Assembly (NCBI GenBank): GCA_015061115.1 | Contig: SUXE01000009.1 | Coordinates: 1 to 64,000 of the forward strand | Direction: 5' to 3' | Source: Bacteroidales bacterium | GTDB lineage: Bacteria > Bacteroidota > Bacteroidia > Bacteroidales > Paludibacteraceae | DNA length: 64,000 nt | Shown: piece by piece, positions 18,570 through 26,771 of the stretch | How positions within the stretch are numbered: the first letter of the stretch is position 1 | Layout: each line of letters begins with the position of its first letter | Position numbers and translations under genes: made by a program | Notes under the pieces: generated by a model | Seen by the model: the letters and a program-made list of their open reading frames with translations, nothing else | Database searches by the model: none | What the model was told of the DNA's origin: nothing

Positions 18570-21008
18570 TTATAAATCGTCATCCTCCATCAGTTTCTCA
18601 AAAAGATCCTCATCTTTTACAGTCACCTCATAGTTTACATTAAGTTCACGTTTCTCTCCCGGAGCAAGATGAAGATTCCACTTTAATCTGCCCTCATTCT
18701 GAGTCACAACCGCACCACTCGACTCCAACAGATTAACCTTCACATCCGATTTTGTCGAAACAGGAATCTGATCCTCAACAACTACGTCCACAGCTGTCTC
18801 CTTGTTGTTCTTCACCACAATCAACCAGTTGCGTGTCACCTTCTTGGATGTCTTCAAAAGATTATTACGTTCTTTAGTAGCCATCAAAGAACGTTCCACA
18901 CCTATGTTTTTCTCAACACCAACCGAAAAATGCAGAGTGTCTTGAATCTCAATCGGTGTCCAATAAGAGTCTCCGACGTAGGTATTGTCCAAGAAGACTC
19001 GTAGTTTACCCTTCTGCAGCTCATAGTCACGCCATTTAGGCACCTCTGCAAGCATATAGACATTTGGTGTGATCTTAGGAGCAGCATAATAGCTGAACTT
19101 TGCAGGAATGCTCAATTTGCTCAACGTCGCCTCATGTTCTGATCCGTCCGACGGGATTGAGTTAAGTGTAGTGGCTTCTGCCGTGTAATCCTGCAGTTTG
19201 GAGAATTTAGACAAATATAATTCTGAACCTACAGCACCTTTTTTTGTAGTGACCAATATCACTACCCCACTGCTTGCTCGTGATCCATAAATAGATGTTG
19301 CTGAAGCATCTTTCAAGACCTCCATAGAGAGGATATCCGCTGGATTGATTGAAGCCAACGGATTAGATGAAGAGCCATCACCAATTGGCACTCCGTCGAC
19401 AATATACAATGGCTCGGCACCAGACAACGAAGATACTCCACGCACACGTATAGGTTTATCAGAAGAGCTACTGACAGCGACTCCTGAAACCCGACCTGCC
19501 ATAGCCTCGTCAATTGAAGCAAACGTCGCTTTCTTAAGTTTTTCCTGACTTACAGAGGATGCTGAACCTCTAACATCACCCTTCCTCTGGACACCATATC
19601 CAGCCACAACAATTTCGTCCAACATCTCTTCACTCAAAGTCACATTCAAAATAGAAGATGTCTTATTCGTGATTTTTCTAGTTTGAGTCTCATATCCAGA
19701 ATACGAGAATTCCAACACAGCACCCAACGGCACAACAATCTCATAGTTTCCATCCATATCAGTGTTTGTGCCTGTTGATGTACCTTTTACAACAACATTC
19801 GCAAAAGGAAGAGGTTCCATCGCATCTCTCACCACACCTTTTATTCTCACATTATTTCCATAGATGGCGGAAGCATCCTCGTCCATAACGACATTCATCA
19901 TCACGACATTGTCGGCACCGACACTCTTGTCCACTGTCTTATGGCTGGAATGAGTGAATTTCAAACTGCTGTTTTCAGGAACCAATATTTCGTAGAAACC
20001 AGAAGCGTCAGTTTGTGCTGAGACATTCGCGCTTAAGCAATTCACCAAAACACCGTCAATACTGCCTCGATTATCACGCACCGTACCCATCACCTTAACC
20101 ATCTTCCTTTCCGTCGACGCAGAAGAAGATCCGCTGTAGCTCTTAGGAAGAGTGTAGCGTTTCAATTCAGGACGTGCATTGTTGTTGGAAGGATTAGTTG
20201 TGGTGACGGTCATCTTCACGTCGTTCCAATCCTCCTTTGACTTTTGGTTAACCATCACCTTCTTTGTGACATTGATTGATGGAGAATTCTCCGATATACG
20301 CAACTCATAGAAAGGAGTCCACTTCGCCTGATCCACGACATAAGAGAAATCAAGGATTGTCTCAGCCGACGATGTTGCGACCAAAGTTACGTAAAGCGCG
20401 GCCTTAGGGATCATTGCCCTCTCATCCAAAAGTTTGATCTGCTGACTAAGGTTCCGCTTCTCCAAATCCAAACGTTTCTGGCATTGGTCATAGCCAAGTT
20501 GGAGGTCGACAATCTCAGACAGATCCTTACGTAGGAAAGCAGCGACGTCGCTCAACCTATCCGCGTCGAACCCTTTATCGCCACCGATATTGTTATTGTC
20601 CAACAAGATAATACGTTCTTGATCCAGCACATTTTTGTAGGAATGTATCAAATCGATAGAATCGGTGAGAATCGTCGTCCTCTTCACGAGCGAATCATTA
20701 ATCTTCGCAACGGAATCACGGTTAGGCATCTCCATCTCCACGTCTACCTTACCCAAAGAGATATCGGCATTGGTCACCCCGACCTGAATCGATTTCTGAT
20801 TGAACATAGGGCTGAGCATAGGCACCTTCACCACCGTCACACCGGCAGGTATTTTCACATGTGCTTTACGGCTCACCAAAGCCCCTTGTTTATAGACAGT
20901 CACCTTCTCGATCGTCGAATTGACGGTCAGTGTGTCCGCAAAAAGGTTCTGCGTCACAAAACAGGAGACAATTAAAAGCAAAAGGGTAATTATTTGTTTT
21001 TTGAGCAT
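18570..21008 (-). CDS. DUF4139 paralogue with inserted TonB-receptor plug domain
   Basis: An 812-residue paralogue of the downstream gene. Order of parts: signal peptide (1-24), DUF4140 (about 33-130, IEKVTVYKQGALVSRKAHV), helical part, DUF4139 first half (AKWTPFYELRIS, about 228-300), first carboxypeptidase-regulatory-like domain (303-377), second such domain (388-460, GVVRDAMEPLPFANVVVKGT), then a SusC-type plug domain (about 465-590: DEIVVAGYG, SSVSQEKLKKA, LYIVDGVPIG, MEVLKDASATSIYGSRASSG). The DUF4139 second half follows (600-812). No beta-barrel follows the plug, so it is not a transporter by itself. The reading frame stays open throughout, so the mosaic is not an assembly error in frame terms. 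Export to periplasm or outer membrane is expected; function unknown. Confidence 0.85.
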   Translation of the reverse strand: MLKKQIITLLLLIVSCFVTQNLFADTLTVNSTIEKVTVYKQGALVSRKAHVKIPAGVTVVKVPMLSPMFNQKSIQVGVTNADISLGKVDVEMEMPNRDSVAKINDSLVKRTTILTDSIDLIHSYKNVLDQERIILLDNNNIGGDKGFDADRLSDVAAFLRKDLSEIVDLQLGYDQCQKRLDLEKRNLSQQIKLLDERAMIPKAALYVTLVATSSAETILDFSYVVDQAKWTPFYELRISENSPSINVTKKVMVNQKSKEDWNDVKMTVTTTNPSNNNARPELKRYTLPKSYSGSSSASTERKMVKVMGTVRDNRGSIDGVLVNCLSANVSAQTDASGFYEILVPENSSLKFTHSSHKTVDKSVGADNVVMMNVVMDEDASAIYGNNVRIKGVVRDAMEPLPFANVVVKGTSTGTNTDMDGNYEIVVPLGAVLEFSYSGYETQTRKITNKTSSILNVTLSEEMLDEIVVAGYGVQRKGDVRGSASSVSQEKLKKATFASIDEAMAGRVSGVAVSSSSDKPIRVRGVSSLSGAEPLYIVDGVPIGDGSSSNPLASINPADILSMEVLKDASATSIYGSRASSGVVILVTTKKGAVGSELYLSKFSKLQDYTAEATTLNSIPSDGSEHEATLSKLSIPAKFSYYAAPKITPNVYMLAEVPKWRDYELQKGKLRVFLDNTYVGDSYWTPIEIQDTLHFSVGVEKNIGVERSLMATKERNNLLKTSKKVTRNWLIVVKNNKETAVDVVVEDQIPVSTKSDVKVNLLESSGAVVTQNEGRLKWNLHLAPGEKRELNVNYEVTVKDEDLFEKLMEDDDL

Positions 21009-21031
21009 ATATTTTGAATTAGTTCGACACG

Positions 21032-21039
21032 CAAATATA
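21032..21039 (-). promoter_or_regulatory. -7-like element ahead of the DUF4139 pair
   Basis: TATATTTG on the minus strand, about 24 bases upstream of the ATG at 21008. No TTTG at 19-21 bases upstream, so support is partial. Confidence 0.3.
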
Positions 21040-21159
21040 ATAAAATAAAGAGCGGGTCTACGTAAAAACGTATTTATTTTTCATCAAACAGACAGATAGA
21101 GATTCTTCTCGAATGAAAATCAACGACATCATGTATACCCTATTGATATATGTACATAA

Positions 21160-21200
21160 AAAAAGGATGTGCATATCCATGAGATGCACATCCTTTTTAT
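21160..21200. terminator. Bidirectional terminator
   Basis: Perfect 15-base stem: AAAAAGGATGTGCAT (21160-21174) and ATGCACATCCTTTTT (21184-21198), 9-base loop, A run on one side and T run on the other. On the minus strand it would end transcription of the protease/zincin pair 110 bases past the stop at 21312. Confidence 0.85.
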
Positions 21201-21311
21201 TCATATGAGACGCAAATTAATGAGTCCCTTCACGGTGATATTCGTAGACAACGGGGTTATATGAACAACACTCAATTATGAATTTCTTTATTATGCTTCA
21301 ACAATTGCTGA

Positions 21312-22169
21312 TCATACGTAACAGTTTGGATTGCCAATTAATCTGAAGGTATTCCAACAATCAATCACAGGTTGGTCATTTGTACTTCTAATGACCTGAT
21401 CAACATTCAATAGGAAATCTCTTACTTTTATAGAATCGCTGTCAAGTCGCTCTGTCATAATTTCACAGATTCTAGTCAAACTGTCTATTTTGACGGCTTC
21501 TATAGATCCGAAAAAAGCTCTGGCTTTACCCGACAACACCCAATTAACGCCAAAGGGGACATCGTGCTCTTTTTTCAAGGTATCACATGTCATTGAAAAT
21601 ATTGTGTCAATGGGAGTATGGCATTCCTGTTCGGCAATGTGTCTCCAACGAATTCCCATATAGCCAGTCCACCCTCTGCTTCTTCCATGCCCGATGTAGA
21701 CCACCGAACCTATTCTTTCTTTAAACAGCTTTGCAATCAATTTTTCCCTTGATATTTTTTCAGCATACCATTTGACAACGCTCATATCAGCAGACTTGCA
21801 TTTTTTATATGTTGCATTATAGAATCTGTTGCTCAACTTTGTGAACAAATCTTCCCATGGAGAAAGAAGCACCAGACGTCTTTTCTCTTTTTCTGAAGGG
21901 TTGTGTTTCATCTTTTCAACTATCAAAGGCAACTCAGTAGTCTCTGCATAATAGTATATACAGACAAGCACTCCGTTCACAACAGGAGCGGGAGTAATAT
22001 TGGCACAATCAATAGTTAAAGGTGCCACAACATAAATAATGCGAGAATCAGTGAATTCAAATCTCGAAATCACTGATTCTACGCTAAATTGCTGACAATC
22101 GACCTCTTCTATCTGCTCTACCAATCCTTCTTGGCTCTCTGCAAATATGTAGATAGCATGATTATCCAT
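21312..22169 (-). CDS. Gingipain-like (C25/caspase-fold) cysteine protease, cytoplasmic
   Basis: A 285-residue protein without a signal peptide. Residues about 40-285 look like a caspase-fold (clan CD) domain of the C25/CHAT kind: a strand ending SVVYIGHGR with candidate catalytic His161, a strand ending FSMTCDT with candidate catalytic Cys195, the phrase SGKARAFFGSIEAV that resembles the G.a.a.iGs stretch, and the ending FRLIGNPNCYV, which resembles the LLGDP signature of C25 domains. There is no prodomain or sorting domain, unlike secreted gingipains. Its start overlaps the end of the 1314-residue gene by 8 bases, so the two are translated together and probably act together. Function inferred only from motifs; the family could also be CHAT. 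Confidence 0.65.
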   Translation of the reverse strand: MDNHAIYIFAESQEGLVEQIEEVDCQQFSVESVISRFEFTDSRIIYVVAPLTIDCANITPAPVVNGVLVCIYYYAETTELPLIVEKMKHNPSEKEKRRLVLLSPWEDLFTKLSNRFYNATYKKCKSADMSVVKWYAEKISREKLIAKLFKERIGSVVYIGHGRSRGWTGYMGIRWRHIAEQECHTPIDTIFSMTCDTLKKEHDVPFGVNWVLSGKARAFFGSIEAVKIDSLTRICEIMTERLDSDSIKVRDFLLNVDQVIRSTNDQPVIDCWNTFRLIGNPNCYV

Positions 22170-25100
22170 AAACTAACTTACCAAGGCACTTGATTTCGTC
22201 GTCATAATTTTCTTTTGAATTATCGTACCAGTTGTTGTTTCTGTGATATTCCACATCATCGTTGTTTGTTATCAAACAATAGCAAAATTCAATCACTTTT
22301 CCTTGTTGTTCCAAGTTGAAATATTTATGGAAAAGGCTATTTGAATTTTCCTGCGTCACTTGTTCATTTGCATTTCTTATTTTGGCAAATGCTTCATTTA
22401 TAATGTAACCTTCATCGGTGAATTGATCTACTAAAGCATCTAACATATAGGACTCACCTTCTCTCATATACTGCCATACATGTGTCAACTCATGGATAAG
22501 AGTCGGGAAATAAAAATGTTTTCCTACCGTTTTGCCAAGTATAGAGTCAACTCCCTTTGGCTTTAGCATTACACCATCAGATGGATCAAAATGGATGGTT
22601 GTTCCAACCGTAAATGGTCTTCCAGGATCTCCCATTTTGTCTTGACATTTTGATATAATTTTATCGACTATTCTTTTCCATGATTGTGCCAAATCGTCTG
22701 ATTTAAACTTTTCTGTAAGACGTACTTTAGAATAGTCAATGCTGTTGCCAAAGACTCTCTTTGCTTCTTCTATTTCCACTTTGTACATCTTACGGGTATA
22801 AGTCAAATGATTCATTAAGACAGAAGCGATCTCACCAACAACGCCATAGCCAAGATCAATAGCACCATTCATAATGTCATAAGCTGCAACCTTTAGTTCA
22901 TTATAATAAGTGTCAACAATCTTTTCTTTATAACTGATTGATTCGTCTTTTATGGCTCTGAAGACATCAGTCAGTGAGTATTTCAATTTTTCAAGACTGC
23001 TGAGCATGTCTTTAATAGAAGCTTTAGGATTCATAATGAATTCGACAATGATTTCAGTCAAACCACATCCAGCTTCTATTAGTCCTGACACCGTATAGAA
23101 TACGGCCTTTGTACCTAACTTGATCGTGTCAGCAACTATCTTTCCGATTGTCAATCCTCCTTTAAACAATCCTTTAACTATAGAAGAGACTCCTGTCAAA
23201 CAATCATCCTTGACGAATGTTAAAAAGTAGTCGACGTCGTTGTTTAATCGTGCTGTGGCCTCTCCCACCTTTTCCAAACTGTAAACTACACCTTTTCTGA
23301 ATCCGTCAAATGTAATTGTATATAATTGAGCCAAAGCATTCTTTGAAGTCTCCCAACCATTGTATACAGCCGTAATGGCAGTTTCTCCTTTTTTGAGTGC
23401 CCAAGTCACAATATCCGCAGCTTTACCACCCGCATATTTAATGGCTTGAATGGAATCTTCCCAAATTTTACTTGTCACATTTTCAGCCTGAGTGAATACC
23501 CAATCCATTATCTCACCAATTGGACCTAAGTTCTTGACAATACCAGTAACAACTCTTCTGAACGCCGTATAAGAAGCTTTTGCTACCATTGCCAATATTT
23601 GACACGTTTTGACACCAGCTTGATAAAGATCCTTTACGAATGATTGAGTGTATTTGTATGTTGAAACGCTCACTTCTTTCACCAGTTTTGCCACATGTGA
23701 TGTGTTTTCCAAAACTAAATTGAAAACATTTTTACCCATTTGTGCAGAACATTCGATGGCAGCTTTTACGATGTTCACACAACTTTGACTGACGCTAAAG
23801 TAATAATCCACGGCAGATCTTGCAAATTCGATACCTGTTTGGGCTATACTTTTGAAAATATCAACAGCACTAGTGCCAACTCTCGTCAATGCGTCTAAAG
23901 CGTCTTTGTATATCTCCGTTCCCTTATCTATCGACCATAACACAACGTCTTCTACAGTAGCACCAATTGATTCAAAGTTCCTCACAATATCATTGATACT
24001 ATTGTTCAACGCACTATACATTTCGTTGAACAATCCTTTCACTGAGCCTTTTAGTTCTTTCAGAGCCTTTAAGGCATTCGTCTTTAGACTTTTAGGGTCA
24101 GAGAAGAGAGTGACGATAATGTCTTTCATCATTGTTCCCGTTGCAATCAACACCTTAAACGTAGTTTTAACCACTTCATAAGTTGCAACTAGAATATCTT
24201 TGATGATTGAGACAACACTAATTCCAATCTCTTTAAGTGCACTGATGAATTTAACAGCTATTTCATACGTTTGCTTTGCTGCATACACAATAGCATCTTT
24301 TATTCCTATAGCCAAAGTCTTAAGTGCATCAACAACAATACTTAAAAGTTCTTTCGCTGTATTATAGACATTGACCACAAATTCACCAATTGCAAGGCCA
24401 ATCTCTTTTATACATTCTATCGTCTTTTTTATGAATGACTTACATTCGTTGTATGCCTTGACAAAAAAGTCTCTACAACTTTTTGCCACATCCACCGCAA
24501 AATTCTTTATGCTGTAGCCGATTTCTTTGCAGAACTTCATCAAATTCTTGATTTGATTTTTGCTCCAGTAGTAAGCTTCCTTAACGAATTCGCCGATAGC
24601 ATGACCTAAATCTTTTATTGCATTACCTATGGCTTTGAATACTTCGTAGGCACATTCTGCAGCTTTTTTCAAAATCGAGCCAATAGCGACACCTGCCTCT
24701 ACGATTGCATCAACTATGACCTTTACTTTGCTGTAAACCAGTTTGGCAACGTCTTCTAGAATTGTTTTTATGTCGTCTAAAGTATCCTTAATGGCTTTGA
24801 TAGCCGCCCTGAACACATCTCTAGCTTCATTGTATAGTTCAACAAAAAATTCGCCAATTTTCTGGCCGACTGATTTTAGTCCGTCAATAACATCGATGAT
24901 GAACTTCTTACAACTATTAATTATGGTTTTACACGTTTTTGCCACATCCACCGCAAAATTCTTTATGCTGTAGCCGATTTCTTTGCAGAACTTCACCAAA
25001 TTATTGATTTGATTTTTGCTCCAGTAGTAAGCTTCCTTAACGAATTCGCCGATAGCATAACCTAAATCTTTTATTGCATTACCTATGCTTTTGAATACGT

Positions 25101-26106
25101 CATAAGCACATTCTACAGCTCTTTTCAAGATCGAGCCAACAGCGATACCAGCATTTATAATTTCTTTAATTATGCCTTTTGCTTTGTCGTAAACCTGTTT
25201 AGCAACGTTTTCTATAAGGTTTCTAACGTCGGATACCGTATCCTTGATGGCTTGGATAGCCGCCTTGAACACATCTTTAGAGTTGTTGTATAGTTCAACA
25301 AAAAATTCGCCAATATTCTTGCCGACAGATTTTAATCCATCAATAACACTAACAAAGAACTTCTTGCAATTGTTAAGTATGTCTCTACATTCTTTTGCAA
25401 TTTCTTTTGCAATTTCTTTTACCGTTTTACCGACTTCAACCAAAGCCCTAATAACGTCTTTGATCTGCTCCTTTGTCCAATTGTAGATTTTTTTGATACA
25501 TTCTCCAATTGTTTTACCGGCACTGACCACGGCATCAACCACCGCTTTGACTCCTTGTGTGATGGTATCCCATGCATCTTCACACTTGTCGGCAATCCAA
25601 TCGAATGCTTCTTTTGCCTTTTTGATTACCTTACCTGCGGTACCGTCAGGCTTTGTCTGACAATCACGGATGATCTTTCCAGCCTCCGACAGCCATAACA
25701 TCACAGAATCAATGTCACCACCACTTTCAAAATAGTCTTTCATAAAGGTTCTAGCATCATTCTTTTGCATAGAAGAAATGCTGTGTACCATATACATTTT
25801 GCTGACTCTACCATTATTTTGAATTATGGCTTGCACAATTGTTCTTCTGGTATCTATGTCAGCTCTTTTGCCATAATGGATGAGCTCCTTGGACATTGAA
25901 TGAAAATCTTCAATACTGTCACCAGCATTATCGAGAAAACCTTTCGCCATCATCAAGCCTTTTCTACGCGATAAACGACGAGCTTCCATAATAGCTTTTC
26001 CGCATTGTCCCCATTCTGGGCGCTTATGGCGACGCAATTGTTCCGCCACTTCTTTTCGTCTCGTAAATTTGATTGATTTTACTAACGAGAGTTCCTTATT
26101 TTCCAT
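22162..26106 (-). CDS. Giant amphipathic-repeat protein with C-terminal HExxH zincin
   Basis: A 1314-residue protein without a signal peptide or clear membrane segment. Residues 1-150 are a basic, helical head (RRKEVAEQLRRHKR). Residues about 170-1090 are almost wholly amphipathic helices in units of roughly 29-38 residues (patterns such as IGEFVKEAYYWSKNQI and GYSIKNFAVDVAK), with two consecutive near-identical blocks of 152 residues. The C-terminal 220 residues contain ARRVFGNSIDYSKVRL, FTVGTTIHFDPSDG, then HELTHVWQ at about 1205-1212, a zinc metallopeptidase motif. This order (fG..id...v, a.T.G..i.f, HElthv.Q) resembles the DUF4157 zincin attached to effectors of contractile injection systems, though there it is usually N-terminal. 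A partner or effector role with the adjoining protease is inferred. Confidence 0.75.
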   Translation of the reverse strand: MENKELSLVKSIKFTRRKEVAEQLRRHKRPEWGQCGKAIMEARRLSRRKGLMMAKGFLDNAGDSIEDFHSMSKELIHYGKRADIDTRRTIVQAIIQNNGRVSKMYMVHSISSMQKNDARTFMKDYFESGGDIDSVMLWLSEAGKIIRDCQTKPDGTAGKVIKKAKEAFDWIADKCEDAWDTITQGVKAVVDAVVSAGKTIGECIKKIYNWTKEQIKDVIRALVEVGKTVKEIAKEIAKECRDILNNCKKFFVSVIDGLKSVGKNIGEFFVELYNNSKDVFKAAIQAIKDTVSDVRNLIENVAKQVYDKAKGIIKEIINAGIAVGSILKRAVECAYDVFKSIGNAIKDLGYAIGEFVKEAYYWSKNQINNLVKFCKEIGYSIKNFAVDVAKTCKTIINSCKKFIIDVIDGLKSVGQKIGEFFVELYNEARDVFRAAIKAIKDTLDDIKTILEDVAKLVYSKVKVIVDAIVEAGVAIGSILKKAAECAYEVFKAIGNAIKDLGHAIGEFVKEAYYWSKNQIKNLMKFCKEIGYSIKNFAVDVAKSCRDFFVKAYNECKSFIKKTIECIKEIGLAIGEFVVNVYNTAKELLSIVVDALKTLAIGIKDAIVYAAKQTYEIAVKFISALKEIGISVVSIIKDILVATYEVVKTTFKVLIATGTMMKDIIVTLFSDPKSLKTNALKALKELKGSVKGLFNEMYSALNNSINDIVRNFESIGATVEDVVLWSIDKGTEIYKDALDALTRVGTSAVDIFKSIAQTGIEFARSAVDYYFSVSQSCVNIVKAAIECSAQMGKNVFNLVLENTSHVAKLVKEVSVSTYKYTQSFVKDLYQAGVKTCQILAMVAKASYTAFRRVVTGIVKNLGPIGEIMDWVFTQAENVTSKIWEDSIQAIKYAGGKAADIVTWALKKGETAITAVYNGWETSKNALAQLYTITFDGFRKGVVYSLEKVGEATARLNNDVDYFLTFVKDDCLTGVSSIVKGLFKGGLTIGKIVADTIKLGTKAVFYTVSGLIEAGCGLTEIIVEFIMNPKASIKDMLSSLEKLKYSLTDVFRAIKDESISYKEKIVDTYYNELKVAAYDIMNGAIDLGYGVVGEIASVLMNHLTYTRKMYKVEIEEAKRVFGNSIDYSKVRLTEKFKSDDLAQSWKRIVDKIISKCQDKMGDPGRPFTVGTTIHFDPSDGVMLKPKGVDSILGKTVGKHFYFPTLIHELTHVWQYMREGESYMLDALVDQFTDEGYIINEAFAKIRNANEQVTQENSNSLFHKYFNLEQQGKVIEFCYCLITNNDDVEYHRNNNWYDNSKENYDDEIKCLGKLVYG
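24481..25392. repeat. 456-base tandem duplication inside the giant repeat gene
   Basis: Two blocks, 24481-24936 and 24937-25392, align with a constant offset of 456 bases (152 codons). For example TTTTGCCACATCCACCGC begins at 24481 and 24937, and GATTTTA-TCC begins at 24872 and 25328. Some stretches of over 40 bases are identical. The duplication is in frame and must be recent relative to the older, diverged sub-repeats around it. Confidence 0.9.
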
Positions 26107-26771
26107 GTCGCATTAGATTATATTGTTTCTAACAAAGATATAAAAACATTTATAAAATATACAAGAATATTTATAAATCGCTTAAATTTAAATTAAATAT
26201 TTCTAAAAACATCTAGAATCAAGGGGACGATTTAAGCATCAGGCACATATGAACCGCTATAAAAATTGCTCAGAGCCTTCACTTTCATGGATATTTGCTT
26301 CATATATGGGTTACCAATGACACCCTAATATATTAAGCACAAAATGTTGTTTTCGCCACATTATTTTCTTGTATCCATCGATGTCTTTACATAATATGAA
26401 GTATCATATTACGAGAACATATAACACCATATCTTAGGCTATCGCACAAGCCTAATATACCTCTAGTATTTTGAGAATCAAAAATTTCTTTTTCCTAATT
26501 GATTACATAGTAGAAAACAAAGCCGTATGGAAATCATTCATAAGCATCATCATCAACTCGATTTCAACAAAATAGACATTGGCTTCAAAAACTTATTGTA
26601 AATTTTCGCTATATCTATAACCACTAATGCCATCCATCTTTTGATTATTTTTTTCCGATTCTTCAAAATCAATTTTCACAAAGATACACAAATAAAACAA
26701 TTGCCAACAAATCTGAAAAAATATTTTACAAAAAAAATTGCATTGTATCAAACAATCAAGAAATGCAATTG
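26107..26771. other. 665-base gene-poor, AT-rich region
   Basis: Apart from the promoter-like pair at 26133-26165, I see no gene. A small hairpin TTAGGCT / AGCCTAA lies at 26434-26455. One 24-codon ORF (26527-26601, plus strand) has His-rich start EIIHKHHHQ, without support as a gene. Base composition is richer in A+T than the flanking genes. It may be remains of decayed genes. Confidence 0.5.
26133..26165 (-). promoter_or_regulatory. Putative promoter of the zincin/protease pair
   Basis: Minus strand CTTG (26165-26162), 21 bases, TATCTTTG (26140-26133): a perfect -7, one mismatch at -33. Transcription would start about 20 bases before the ATG at 26106. Confidence 0.5.

Larger units (their letters stand above)
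21009..21311. other. 303-base intergenic region
   Basis: No ORF of note. It holds a -7-like TATATTTG (minus strand, 21039-21032) close to the start of the 812-residue gene, without a good -33, and the perfect 15-base hairpin at 21160-21198. A fragment GAGACGC at 21207 resembles the dispersed palindrome but lacks a second arm. Confidence 0.6.

Noticed and set aside
21204-21230. Another copy of the GAGACGCAC palindrome
   Set aside because: Only GAGACGC matches; the second arm is missing.
26527-26601. 24-codon plus-strand frame with a His-rich start
   Set aside because: Too short, no ribosome or promoter signal, no recognised family.
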